Source: Nocardia camponoti (GTDB lineage Bacteria > Actinomycetota > Actinomycetes > Mycobacteriales > Mycobacteriaceae). Taken from it: a stretch of 64,000 bases of DNA. A model generated the notes under the pieces. The model was not told the origin of the DNA and made no database searches. It worked only from the letters and a program-made list of their open reading frames with translations. Location: contig NZ_BMMW01000002.1 in NCBI RefSeq assembly GCF_014646135.1, positions 620,001 through 684,000 of the forward strand, read 5' to 3'. Position numbers and translations under genes: made by a program. Below are positions 1 through 9,501 of the stretch, one piece after another; within the stretch, counting starts at the first letter, position 1; every line of letters begins with the position of its first letter.

Positions 1-3000
1 TAAGCGAGCTGTCCTGCGCGCAGCGGGCGCACCCGCTCGGCATCGGCAACCGGATCGCTTGCGCGAGCGGCACATTCAGCCATCAGCTTGAGCTCATCGA
101 GCACAAGCCACTCGATCGAGTCCGGCAGCGAACCTGCCGACACAAGCACCGTAAGTCCAACGCGCGCACCGGAATCGGTGATCATGTGCGTGATCCGGTC
201 GAGCGGGTAGCTCGGATCAACGGGCAGCCACGCGGCACCCGACTTCGCGACCGCCCACACCGCGAGCACCGACTCGATCGACCGCGGAACCCCAACGGCG
301 ACAATGTCATCGGGCCCGATACCGCCATCGATGAGGACGCGGGCAAGACGCGACGATGCGCGGTCGAGTTCGCGGTAACTCAGCGAACGCACCCCGTCGG
401 TCACCGCGACGCGCTCGGGATCGGCGGCGACAGCAGCCGCGAGTAGGTCAGGAAGCAGACCGGTGGCGCTGACGGGGCCGCCGCTCATCGCGGTGAGTCG
501 CGCGTACTCGCCTTCCGAGAGCAGCGCGAGGTCACCAACCGCGGTGTGCGGTGCGGCGGCGGCCGCCGTCAGCAGCTCGACGAAGCGCGTGCCGAGCGCG
601 GCAACGTCGTCGCAATCGAAAAGGTCTGTGGCGTAAAGGACTTCAGCATCGATACCCGATGGCACGTCGGTGCGATGCTCGGCAAGCGTGAACTGCAAGT
701 CGAACTTCGTTGTGTCCAGCGCGATCTCGTGCACCTGCGCCGGAACACCGTCGATGTCGAAGCTGGTATCGAGCACGGCCTGGAAGTTCAACGCGACCTG
801 GAACAGCGGGTGCCGCGACTGCGAACGGGCCGGGTTAACGACGTCGACGAGCCGGTCGAACGGCACGGTCGCGTGCGCGAACGCGGCCAAATCGACCTCT
901 CGCGTGTGCCCGAGCGCGGTAGTGAACGGCGCGGCAGGGTCGACTTCCGTGCGCAGCACGAGGGTGTTGACGAACATGCCGATCAGGTCGTCGATCGCCC
1001 GGTCACCACGGCCTGCGACGCCGGTGCCGATCGCGATGTCGGCGGTGCCGCTCATGCGCGAGAGCAGCACGGCGAGCGCGGTGTGCAGGACCATGAACAG
1101 CGACGCGCCTTCGCGGGCGGCGAGTGCGGCGAGGTCGCGGTGGAGGTCGACGTCGATGGTGAAGTGGTGGCGTGCGCCACGCAGCGTCGGCTCGGTCGGG
1201 CGGGTGCGCGCCGACGGAAGCTCAAGCTGATCGGGCAGGTGCGCGAGAGTGCGCTCCCAGAAAGCGATTTCGCGCGAAGCAAGCGAGCCAGCGTCAGCTT
1301 CCGAACCGAGCAGCGCGCGCTGCCAGAGGGAGTAGTCGGCGTACTGGACGCTCAGCGGAGCCCACGCGGGCGCGACCCCGTCGACGACGGCGCGATAGGC
1401 GGTGAGCACATCACGCACTAGCACCTGGAGCGAAACACCGTCTGCCGCAATGTGATGCAACACGACAGCGAGGGCGCACTCGGAGTCGGTGACGAAAACC
1501 TGTGCCCGGAACGGGGATTCGACGGCCAGATCGAAGCCACGATTCGCGAACCGAGTCAGCTCGGCATCGAGGTCTTCCGCGACAATCGGCGCACCGAAAC
1601 TCATCGAATCGGCAGGCAGCACAACCTGTTCCGCGACCTCGGGACCGGTCACGGCAGGGAACACCGTCCGCAACGCCTCGTGGCGAGCGACGACCTGGGC
1701 GAGCGCGGCGTTGAGCGCGCTCAGGTCAGTGCTGCCCTTGATCCGCACGACGAACGGCATGTTGTAGCCGGGCGCGGACGGATCGAAGCGGTTGATGAAC
1801 CAAATGCGTTGCTGTGCAGGGGAAAGCGGGATGAGCGCGGGGCGCGGACCGGCGACGAGCGCGGGCAGGTCGGCCGTGACTCCGTCGGCGAGACGCTCAG
1901 CGAGCACGGCGGCGAGTCGCGTGACGGTCGGCGCACCGAACAGGTCACGAACGCCAAGCTGGCAGCCAAGGTCAGCGCCGAGTCGCGCGGCGACCTGAGT
2001 GGCGACAAGGCTGTTGCCACCGAGGACGAAGAAATCGTCTTCGCGACCGATTCGCTCAGCACCAAGCACCTCGGCGAACACCCTCGCGACGGCCTCTTCC
2101 ACCGGACCAACCGGCTCGGCGTACGCGACGACAACACGCTCAGGCGCGGGCAACGCCTTGCGGTCGAGCTTGCCCGCCGCGCTCACCGGCAGCGCGTCAA
2201 GCAGCACAAACGCGGCGGGAACCATGTAGGCGGGCAGGGCGCGCAGGCCCGCGTCACGCAACTCATCGACCGTCACCGCGCCGGGTTCGGCAGCCACGAC
2301 GTAGGCGACAAGTTGCTCGCCGACGCCAGCGTCGTCACGCACGAGCACGACCGCGCGGGCCGCACCGTCGACGCTCTCAAGCACCGCTTCGATCTCACCA
2401 AGTTCGATGCGCAAGCCACGCAACTTCACCTGAAAGTCGGTGCGGCCCAGGTATTCCAGCTCGCCGGTGGCGGTCCAGCGAACGAGGTCGCCGGTGCGGT
2501 ACATGCGCGCTGACGCGTCGCTTGGATCGGCGATAAAACGACCAGCGGTAAGGTCGGGTCGGCCGAAGTATCCCCGAGCGAGCTGTACCCCCGACAGATA
2601 CAGCTCACCCGGAGCCCCGATCGGAACCGGCCGCAGCCGCGAGTCGAGAACATGGAGGCGCGTGTTGTACACGGGCGCGCCAATGGGCACGGTGACGCGG
2701 TCGGCGTCGGTGACCTCGTGGAAGGTCACGTCGACGGCGGCTTCGGTCGGTCCGTACAGGTTGTGTAGTCGCGCGCCGGTCAGCAACCGGAGGCGCTGCG
2801 CGAGCGGTGCGGGCAGGGCTTCGCCGGACGCGAAAACCGTGTGCAGCGAAGAGGTTTCGCCGATCTCACCCTGGGCGAGGAAGGCATCAAGCATCGACGG
2901 AACGAAGTGCGCGACGGTGACGCCGTAGTCGGCGATGGCCTGACGCAGGTACGCGGGGTCGCGGTGGCCGTCATGCTCGGCGAGCGCGAGCGTCGCGCCA

Positions 3001-5072
3001 ATCTGCAAGGGCCAGAAGAACTCCCACACCGAAACGTCGAAGGTCATCGGGGTCTTCTGCAACACCACGTCGTTGCCGCCAAGGCGGTACGCGCGCTGCA
3101 TCCACACCAGCCGGTTGACGATCGCGGCGTGCGTGACGGCGACGCCCTTCGGCATACCGGTCGAACCGGAGGTGAAGATGACGTAGGCGGTGTTGTCGGG
3201 ATGCAGCGCGACGTTGAGCGGGGTGGTCGCGTACGCGGTCAGGTCGACGGCGTCGACGGCGATGACCGGCGCGGAGGTTTCGACCGGGAGTCCGTCGCGG
3301 GTGGTCGTAAGCACGGCGGCAGGCGCGGCGGTGGTGAGGATGTGACCGATGCGGTCGGCGGGGTGGTCCGGGTCGATCGGGACGTAAGCAGCGCCAGCGG
3401 CGACCACCGCGTACATGGCGACAACGAGGTCGACCGAACGTCGAATGCTCAGCGCGACAAGCGATTCCGGGCCGATTCCCGAATCACGTAGGTGTCGGGA
3501 GAGCTGGTTCGCGCGGGCGTCGAGTTCGCGGTAGGTGAGGTTTTCGTCACCCATGCGGATCGCGACGGCGTCCGGCGTGCGTGCGACCTGCGCGACGAAC
3601 ATCGCTGCGAGGGTTTGGTCAGCGACCCCGTCAGCGTCGAGGGCGGCGGCGACGTCGAAGTTCGTCGCGTTCCAGATTCGCGTGCTGACCAGCGACTCAA
3701 GCTCGGTCGCGACGGCGATGTCGGCAAGCGGGGTAGCCAGGTCGGCGGCGGCGAGGCGGTCAAGGAACGCGAGGAAGCGGCTGTGGTGACGCGCGAGGGT
3801 GTCGGCGTCGTAGAGGTTGGGGTTGGCTTCGAAGTCGAGGTGGACGCGGTCGCGGTCGCCGTAATAGACGTTGAGACTCAGGTCTTCGATCGGGCCGGTC
3901 GACAGCACGTGGTAGCGGCCGGTCACGTCGCCGAGCGTCAGATCGCTGCGGAAAAGCATGAAGTTGGCGAGCGGGCCGAACAGCGCGCGGCGGGCCGGGC
4001 GACCGTCGTCTTCGGCGTCGCGGCGGATGTCTTCGGCGCGGTAACGCTGGTGCCGCAACGCTCCAGCAACCTCGACGCGTGCGGCGCGCAGTAGTTCGCG
4101 CCACGTCGTTTCGTCGCCAGCGCCACCGGTGGGTAGTCGCAGCGGGACGATGTTGGACAACATGCCAGCCGAACGACGCATCACCGCGGTGGTGCGCGCG
4201 GTCACCGGCAGGCTCAACACGGCGTCGGGGCGGTCGGTTAGTCGACCGAGGTAGGCGGCGAAGGCCGCGAGCAGCACAACTGACAGCGCGGAATCATCGC
4301 TTGCCGCAATGGTTTCTAGTCGCTCAACCAGTCGGGTGCTCAGCACGCCACCGGAAACGATGTTGTTCGCCGAGCGCGGGGCCGTGCGCAGGTCGAGTGA
4401 CGTCGGGCTGTCGACGCCAGCGATGCGCTCAGCCCAGTGCGCGCGGTCGGCGACGAAACGCGTCGAATCGCGGTAGCGCTGTTCACCGTCGACGAGGTCG
4501 GCAAGCGCGCCGGGAACCACGTGCGCCGGGTCAACGCCAAGCGTGCGGGCGGTGTAAAGCTCGGCGATGCGCGATGAGTTCGTGAACGCGCCGTATCCGT
4601 CGAGCACGATGTGGTGGCCACGCAGGTACCAGAACCAGCGCTGGTCGGCGACGCGCAGGATCGCGCCAGTGACGAGGCGGTCAACCAGCATGTCGATCGG
4701 GGCACCGAACTCGGCGCGCATCCAGTCGTGGGCGGCGGCGATGGGGTCGGCGTAATCGCGCAGGTCGATCAGCGGGAGGTCATCTTCGATGCGAATGGTG
4801 TGGTCGATGTACTGGAACGGCACACCGTCGGCTTCACCGAGGCGAATGAGCGAAGAGCCGTAGCTGTGAGCGGCTTCGGTTGAGACGGCACGGAACAGGT
4901 CGACATCGAGGTCGCCGACCAGGTCAACGTACTGGGCGATGGTGATCGGGACGTCGGGATCGAGCAGTTGCGCGTACCAAACGCCAAGCTGCGCTGGCGT
5001 CAGCGGGAATGGTGTCGACACCTCGACGTCCTGCGGTAGCGCGCTGAACCCACCCAACTCCGTACCGTGCAC
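1..5072 (-). CDS. Nonribosomal peptide synthetase, 5' part (C-A-T-C-A...)
   Basis: Multimodular NRPS reading leftwards and leaving the window at base 1, so about 1,690 residues are visible and no stop is seen. Start GTG at 5072 follows a strong GAGGAGG box. Domains: condensation (about 1-430, HHIVLDG near 154), adenylation (about 450-960, TSGSTGMPKG near 634, YGPTE motif), carrier (GGNSL near 1019), second condensation (starts PLSPAQQRIWF, HHIAADG near 1207), then the beginning of a second adenylation domain from about 1520. The eight specificity residues of A1 read D-V-W-H-F-S-L-V, which as I recall is the EntF serine code. A C domain ahead of the first A domain suggests that an acyl or aryl group, or an upstream peptide, is handed to serine. 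A siderophore or lipopeptide is plausible, but the product cannot be told. Confidence 0.93.
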   Translation of the reverse strand, partial: MHGTELGGFSALPQDVEVSTPFPLTPAQLGVWYAQLLDPDVPITIAQYVDLVGDLDVDLFRAVSTEAAHSYGSSLIRLGEADGVPFQYIDHTIRIEDDLPLIDLRDYADPIAAAHDWMRAEFGAPIDMLVDRLVTGAILRVADQRWFWYLRGHHIVLDGYGAFTNSSRIAELYTARTLGVDPAHVVPGALADLVDGEQRYRDSTRFVADRAHWAERIAGVDSPTSLDLRTAPRSANNIVSGGVLSTRLVERLETIAASDDSALSVVLLAAFAAYLGRLTDRPDAVLSLPVTARTTAVMRRSAGMLSNIVPLRLPTGGAGDETTWRELLRAARVEVAGALRHQRYRAEDIRRDAEDDGRPARRALFGPLANFMLFRSDLTLGDVTGRYHVLSTGPIEDLSLNVYYGDRDRVHLDFEANPNLYDADTLARHHSRFLAFLDRLAAADLATPLADIAVATELESLVSTRIWNATNFDVAAALDADGVADQTLAAMFVAQVARTPDAVAIRMGDENLTYRELDARANQLSRHLRDSGIGPESLVALSIRRSVDLVVAMYAVVAAGAAYVPIDPDHPADRIGHILTTAAPAAVLTTTRDGLPVETSAPVIAVDAVDLTAYATTPLNVALHPDNTAYVIFTSGSTGMPKGVAVTHAAIVNRLVWMQRAYRLGGNDVVLQKTPMTFDVSVWEFFWPLQIGATLALAEHDGHRDPAYLRQAIADYGVTVAHFVPSMLDAFLAQGEIGETSSLHTVFASGEALPAPLAQRLRLLTGARLHNLYGPTEAAVDVTFHEVTDADRVTVPIGAPVYNTRLHVLDSRLRPVPIGAPGELYLSGVQLARGYFGRPDLTAGRFIADPSDASARMYRTGDLVRWTATGELEYLGRTDFQVKLRGLRIELGEIEAVLESVDGAARAVVLVRDDAGVGEQLVAYVVAAEPGAVTVDELRDAGLRALPAYMVPAAFVLLDALPVSAAGKLDRKALPAPERVVVAYAEPVGPVEEAVARVFAEVLGAERIGREDDFFVLGGNSLVATQVAARLGADLGCQLGVRDLFGAPTVTRLAAVLAERLADGVTADLPALVAGPRPALIPLSPAQQRIWFINRFDPSAPGYNMPFVVRIKGSTDLSALNAALAQVVARHEALRTVFPAVTGPEVAEQVVLPADSMSFGAPIVAEDLDAELTRFANRGFDLAVESPFRAQVFVTDSECALAVVLHHIAADGVSLQVLVRDVLTAYRAVVDGVAPAWAPLSVQYADYSLWQRALLGSEADAGSLASREIAFWERTLAHLPDQLELPSARTRPTEPTLRGARHHFTIDVDLHRDLAALAAREGASLFMVLHTALAVLLSRMSGTADIAIGTGVAGRGDRAIDDLIGMFVNTLVLRTEVDPAAPFTTALGHTREVDLAAFAHATVPFDRLVDVVNPARSQSRHPLFQVALNFQAVLDTSFDIDGVPAQVHEIALDTTKFDLQFTLAEHRTDVPSGIDAEVLYATDLFDCDDVAALGTRFVELLTAAAAAPHTAVGDLALLSEGEYARLTAMSGGPVSATGLLPDLLAAAVAADPERVAVTDGVRSLSYRELDRASSRLARVLIDGGIGPDDIVAVGVPRSIESVLAVWAVAKSGAAWLPVDPSYPLDRITHMITDSGARVGLTVLVSAGSLPDSIEWLVLDELKLMAECAARASDPVADAERVRPLRAGQLA

Positions 5073-5506
5073 CAGAGCCTCCTCGTATCGCAAAAACAGC
5101 TGATCGAACACTTTTAGGCAGCACGAAATAGACCTCGGCGAGCCTGAGAGTTTTCGATATGAGCGCGGTGGGCACCGATGGCCAACGTCCGCGCGAAGAT
5201 CCCCGACAGATCATGTGGACGAGATGTGGACGAACCCGCTGTGGGTCGTCGGCCTAGCTTTTGATCGTTCCTCCAACATCGCGGCTGAGGCGGTTAGCCA
5301 CCCTCAGCATTGTCACTTGCATCACATGGCTGCCCGCCACGCATTGAGGACAGTAGGCGCTCAGTTAATAAAAAGAAACTTTTTCCCCCAAAAACTTCGG
5401 ACGAGCGTCCAGAAGGTTTTGAAACATTGCCGCAACCAGGGCACAAGTGTGGCTCACACCACGTTTCGGCGCGAGTTGTGACCTACCACACTTTCAGAAC
5501 GTGACA
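5073..5506. other. 434-bp intergenic region upstream of the NRPS
   Basis: No convincing gene is seen. The stretch lies between the stop of the GAF regulator and the NRPS start, so it should hold the NRPS promoter. It has an AT-rich tract (5361-5395) with a small hairpin aaaaag-aaa-cttttt at 5370-5384, and a dyad gtgtg-gct-cacac at 5447-5459. I could not find a confident -35/-10 pair or an IdeR/Fur-type iron box. Confidence 0.5.
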
Positions 5507-6862
5507 CTATTGGCCGAAACGTTGCATCTGCGTTGCATCCGCACCGAGGCGGCGGTCGAGCACCCGGATCTTGGCCTCGATCTGCGCATATAGGGGTGAA
5601 TCGCGGTCGACGGCGGCCCGATATGCCGACCATGCGGCGGCGTCGTCGCGACCTTCTGCCGTCGATGTCCACTTGCGTAGGACCGTGCCGTCGCCGGAAG
5701 CGAGGACCGCGGTGCGTAAGCGCACGCGAAGCTCGTCGCGGATGTCGCAAATGCCCGGTGCGGTCGAGCGTGGCAGTGCCGGACCGGCGTACAAGCGTAA
5801 TGCCGAATCAACATCACCGGAGTCGAGCGCGGCACGCAACGCCTCCACATCGGTTGCGACATGCACCCGCAGACGGTAAGGGCGCGACGCGAGCACCGAC
5901 GCGCCAACAACCGACCGCAATCGCGACATCGCCGCGCGGATCGTTCCGTTGTCGAGGTCGGTGTCGTCGAGCAGGAGGGCGAGGTGGTCGGCACCAAGTC
6001 CCTCGGGATGTTCGGCGAGCAGCAACAGGATCTCGGCATGCCGTTGCGACACCTGCACGCGGTCGCCACCGATGCTGAGCTGCGGTTGGCCGAGACCCAG
6101 CACGTCAAGGCCCAGTCGCGCGGGTTCCTCATTCGGTGTTGGTTCAGGTTTTGCGCCGTGGCTCGCGCGCATCGCCCGCAAAACCAGGTCCATTTCGGCA
6201 GCCGTTGCCGCCGCCTTCACCAAAGCGAGGATTTCGGGCTTCGCCACCCGCATCCCGCCGGCAATCATCAGCACGCCAACAAGGCGGCCATCTGGCTCGT
6301 GAATCGGGGCTGCGGCACCGGTGATTTGGTGCATGCGATGCAGGAAATGCTCGGGGCCGTGAATCCACGTTGCGCGGCCCGTGCGCACGACAAGGCCAAC
6401 CGCGTTGGTGCCGATCCGGCGTTCGGAAAGGTCGTCGCCTTCGCGCAAGCCGATGTCAGCGACGGCCGCGATCTGCTCGTCATTGCCATGAATGGAAAGC
6501 ACGCGACCGAACTGGTCGGCGATCGTGACGATAAGTCCGGCATGCGCCGCGTCCTGGACCAGCAGTTTGTCGATCAGCGGCATCAACGTTGCGATGGGAT
6601 GGGCGTCGCGATAGCGCGCGAGATCGGCACCACGCAAGCCGCGACCATCGATGGCATCGGAAGGATCGACGCCACCGCGCATGCTGCGTAACCACGATTC
6701 GAGAACCAGCGGACGCAGCAGACCGGCCAGCTGAGTCAGCTGTTCACCACCGGCACTGAGATAACCATGGGCCTGTGCGGCATAGGCTTCCAGAGCGCCG
6801 AGCTGCGCGCCCGACTCCGGTGCCTGCCGTGGGGGCCTCCCACCTGCAAGATTGCTGACCAT
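5507..6862 (-). CDS. GAF-domain transcriptional regulator with winged-helix/BTAD-like C-terminus
   Basis: 451-residue cytosolic regulator. Residues about 60-240 form an AcoR-type N-terminal region with a GAF sensor domain (RIGTNAVGLVVRTGRATWIHG, GVLMIAGG). The second half has a winged-helix segment (HAEILLLLAEHPEGL, AAMSRLRSVVG) and a helical BTAD-like tail. There is no AAA+ sigma-54 activator domain. Start ATG 6862 is preceded by AAAGG. It lies 105 bp downstream of mftG on the same strand and upstream of the NRPS. From memory, proteins of this build often sit beside alcohol or aldehyde dehydrogenase genes in actinobacteria, which would suit a locus producing mycofactocin. The target is unknown. 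Confidence 0.75.
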   Translation of the reverse strand: MVSNLAGGRPPRQAPESGAQLGALEAYAAQAHGYLSAGGEQLTQLAGLLRPLVLESWLRSMRGGVDPSDAIDGRGLRGADLARYRDAHPIATLMPLIDKLLVQDAAHAGLIVTIADQFGRVLSIHGNDEQIAAVADIGLREGDDLSERRIGTNAVGLVVRTGRATWIHGPEHFLHRMHQITGAAAPIHEPDGRLVGVLMIAGGMRVAKPEILALVKAAATAAEMDLVLRAMRASHGAKPEPTPNEEPARLGLDVLGLGQPQLSIGGDRVQVSQRHAEILLLLAEHPEGLGADHLALLLDDTDLDNGTIRAAMSRLRSVVGASVLASRPYRLRVHVATDVEALRAALDSGDVDSALRLYAGPALPRSTAPGICDIRDELRVRLRTAVLASGDGTVLRKWTSTAEGRDDAAAWSAYRAAVDRDSPLYAQIEAKIRVLDRRLGADATQMQRFGQ

Positions 6863-6967
6863 TTGCCTTTCTTTCCCGCTACAAACTGTACCGGTCAGCT
6901 ATTGGGCGAAACCCCAGAAGTGTGGGTTTGTCCGGCAGGTCACACAGTGTTATGAAACGTCAACCCG

Positions 6968-9448
6968 TCACATTCTGTGTTGATCAGCTATGCGTGCGGC
7001 GAGGGTCACGACGGTGGCATACGGACCGGTGCTCAACGGTACGGGGACGATCGAAAGGTCGGCTATCGACAGGCCATCGATCCCATAAACGCGACCGAAC
7101 TCGTCGACGACGGCACGGGGATCATCTTCCGCGCCCATCCGACAGCTGCCTGCTAGGTGTTGGGATGCGGTCGTGGGGGCGATCGAGGTATGGAGGTTGG
7201 TGAGCGCGGCGATCGTTTCGCGCAGGGTGAGGGCGGGTTTCGCGGTGGAACGGTCGTCCGATTGTGCGAGTGGCGTTGCGCGTAGGTCGGTGGTTTGCGC
7301 GCTGGGGTCGTGGTCATGCGTGGTTGGTGCGGTGGCTTGAGCCGTGAGCGGATCGGTGGTTGGTCTAGGGCTCACGGGGCCGAGCGGGTCGTCGGCCGTT
7401 GTCGTGGATTCGCGGCCGTGCGCGGTTGGCCCAGCCGCCGGGGTCGTGATCGGATCGGCGGGTGATCCAGGGCCCACGGGACCGAGTAGGTCGGCGGCCG
7501 GTGTCGCGGATTCGCGGTCATGCGCGATGCGGAATGCGTGCGCGGGGGTGGTGGCTTCGGGGGCCTGGGTCGTAATCAGGCCAGCGGTTGGTCTGGTGCG
7601 AAGAGTGGTGAGGAGGTCGGCGGTCCATTCGATGGCGTCACGCAGGGATTCGCGGTCGGCGGCGCTCGTGAAGGTGTTGCGGTGGATGCGTGCCGGGGTG
7701 GCGGGGTCCGCCGAGGTAAGGGTGAGCTGGTCGTAAGTAGTTGGGCGCATGAGGGCTAGGCCGATGCGGTGGTAGCCGGGTCGCCAGGTGGTTGGGGTGT
7801 AGGGGCGGACCTCAATGCCGTTGAGGTGGGCGAGGTATTCGAGGATGGGCGCGCTGTCGTGGGTCGGCCCCGCGTTCTCGGCCTTTGTCGCGTTATTCGT
7901 CGGTCGGGCGCGCGGATGGGTTCTCGCATCCCCGAGCGTGGTTGATGCCGGGACTTCGACGCCGATCTCGGGATGGTCAGTGCAGAATTGACCGACGGGA
8001 GCAGGCTGAATTACCGGGACGCCGAGCGACCGAATGAGGTTTTCGGGGCCAATCCCTGAGCGGATCAGTAGGGCCGCCGACTCGATCGCACCAGCGCTGA
8101 GGATCACCCGGTCGGCGTAAGTGACACCCCTTTCCCGTCCGCGCGCCCACTCGACCCCGATCACTTTGCGTCCGCGAAGGATGAGCCTGGTTACTCCCGT
8201 GTGCCCGTAAACGCGCAGGTTGGGGCGGGTGAGCGCCGGATACAGATGCGTGAGCGCTGGCCCAGCGCGTTTCCCGTTCTCGATCGCGAGTGGAACTGGC
8301 CCAAACCGGTTGGCGGGGGGAACCGACGCGGGCGTGCCGTGGTCGGCGTGTGCATCGAAGGTTGCGCGAGTGTGCCTCGAACGACCGGCGTCCACCCGCA
8401 GCGGCGGCCCCGTCGTAGGTGACGCGTCGAGCCCGTCGGCTGGCGACCAATCCTCCGCGTCCCCCGCCCGCGCGGCGTTGGGGCCCATATGCAACGGACG
8501 CCCTGCCGCCGCCAGCGGGTCGAGCCCATCGACTGGCGGCCAGCTCCCCGCGCCGACCGTCCGCGAGGCATCGAGGTCACGTGGCAGCGGAGGCCATGGG
8601 CTGGCTGGCGCATCGAGCCCGTGGGCTAGTGTCGAATTCCCGGCGTCGACCATCGATGCGGCATTGAGGTCAAGCGACCGGGCCTGCCCTGCCTTAGCTG
8701 ACGTGTCCAGCCGATCGGCTGGCGGCCAATCCTCGGCGTTCCCCGCCCGCGCAGCGTTGGGGCCCAGGTGCGACGGACGCGCTGTCGTAGCGGGCATGCC
8801 GAGCCCATCGGCTGGCGACCAACCCTCTGCGTCCCCCGCCCGCTCGGCGTTGGGGCCCAGGTGCGACGGACGCCCTGCCGTCGCCGGCGCGTCGAACCCA
8901 TCAGCTGGTGGCCAGTTCCCCGTGGCGGCTAACTGTGCGGCGTTGAGGTCGGGGTCCTCGCGAAGGCCCATCGCGCGACAGGCGGCGGCGAAACTCGTGG
9001 TGAACTCCGTTGGAGCTGCTGTGCGGCTCACCGGGATCGGGCCGGTCGAACCGTGACCGGGATGCGTTCCGAAGTCCAGGTCGCGTTCGATGCGTGCGTA
9101 ATACGGCAGCATCGCGGCGTAACTCCAGCGCGGGCCCGCGATCGCTTCCCATTCGGCGAAGTCTGCGGGGGTGGCACGGACGAACGCGCTGCCGTTAATC
9201 GCACCCGAACCGCCGACGACGTGTCCGCGCAGCACGCCATCGGCATAGCGCTTGACCACTGCTGACTCAGGACCGAGGGGAAGGTGCGCGGGGTCGAGCA
9301 GGTGTGCGGGTATGTCGGCGGGGCGCGCCCATACTTGCCCGGCTTCGAGCATGACAACTTCATGGTCGGGGTTGGCGCTCAGTTCAGCGGCCAGTACGCA
9401 CCCGGCGGACCCGGCACCAACGATTAGCGTGTTGCATCCAGATGTCAC
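6968..9448 (-). CDS. mftG: Mycofactocin-associated GMC oxidoreductase MftG, enlarged by two repeat insertions
   Basis: Flavin (FAD) dependent GMC-family dehydrogenase. In mycobacteria MftG is thought to re-oxidise mycofactocinol so that alcohol metabolism can pass electrons to the respiratory chain. The N-terminus has the dinucleotide motif VGAGSAGC (about 10-17), then GHVVGGSGAINGSAFVR; the C-terminus keeps QHLAGSCRMG and a STGPYATV segment. Start GTG 9448 follows GGGGAGGGG; a longer reading from 9565 would overlap mftF. The protein is 826 residues, whereas MftG is usually near 500. The excess is two proline/alanine-rich tandem-repeat insertions, at about residues 170-350 and 620-730. Both keep the frame and core motifs flank them, so the enzyme may still fold. 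Assignment rests on the family plus its place behind mftF. Confidence 0.85.
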   Translation of the reverse strand: MTSGCNTLIVGAGSAGCVLAAELSANPDHEVVMLEAGQVWARPADIPAHLLDPAHLPLGPESAVVKRYADGVLRGHVVGGSGAINGSAFVRATPADFAEWEAIAGPRWSYAAMLPYYARIERDLDFGTHPGHGSTGPIPVSRTAAPTEFTTSFAAACRAMGLREDPDLNAAQLAATGNWPPADGFDAPATAGRPSHLGPNAERAGDAEGWSPADGLGMPATTARPSHLGPNAARAGNAEDWPPADRLDTSAKAGQARSLDLNAASMVDAGNSTLAHGLDAPASPWPPLPRDLDASRTVGAGSWPPVDGLDPLAAAGRPLHMGPNAARAGDAEDWSPADGLDASPTTGPPLRVDAGRSRHTRATFDAHADHGTPASVPPANRFGPVPLAIENGKRAGPALTHLYPALTRPNLRVYGHTGVTRLILRGRKVIGVEWARGRERGVTYADRVILSAGAIESAALLIRSGIGPENLIRSLGVPVIQPAPVGQFCTDHPEIGVEVPASTTLGDARTHPRARPTNNATKAENAGPTHDSAPILEYLAHLNGIEVRPYTPTTWRPGYHRIGLALMRPTTYDQLTLTSADPATPARIHRNTFTSAADRESLRDAIEWTADLLTTLRTRPTAGLITTQAPEATTPAHAFRIAHDRESATPAADLLGPVGPGSPADPITTPAAGPTAHGRESTTTADDPLGPVSPRPTTDPLTAQATAPTTHDHDPSAQTTDLRATPLAQSDDRSTAKPALTLRETIAALTNLHTSIAPTTASQHLAGSCRMGAEDDPRAVVDEFGRVYGIDGLSIADLSIVPVPLSTGPYATVVTLAARIADQHRM
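7270..7580 (-). repeat. 102-bp in-frame tandem repeat inside mftG (second insertion)
   Basis: The anchor ggattcgcgg (or ggggtcgtgg) recurs at 7304, 7406 and 7508, exactly 102 bp apart, giving about 2.5-3 degenerate copies of a 34-residue unit rich in Thr, Pro, Ala and Asp. The first two copies match over nearly their whole length. Confidence 0.85.
8400..8950 (-). repeat. 93-bp in-frame tandem repeat inside mftG (first insertion)
   Basis: The anchor gagcccatcggctgg and variants start at 8429, 8522, 8615, 8708, 8801 and 8894, each exactly 93 bp apart. The unit encodes 31 residues, best preserved as stretches such as RPSHLGPNA-RAGDAE-WSPADGLD. Copies 3, 4 and 6 are strongly diverged. The native segment LNAAQLAATGNWPPADG at the start looks like the source of the repeat. 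Confidence 0.92.
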
Positions 9449-9501
9449 GAATGTGCCCCTCCCCCAATTGTTTTCGTTCCGCTGAGCCCCCGGACTTCCG
9501 C

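Noticed and set aside
186..4883. Several plus-strand reading frames over the NRPS gene (up to 353 codons)
   Set aside because: They are antisense to a continuous NRPS frame with recognisable C, A and T motifs; their sequences show only the Arg/Gly bias of shadow frames.
5073..5506. Iron-regulator (IdeR/DmdR) box ahead of the NRPS
   Set aside because: Only short fragments such as ttaggc are present; no 19-bp match to the consensus.
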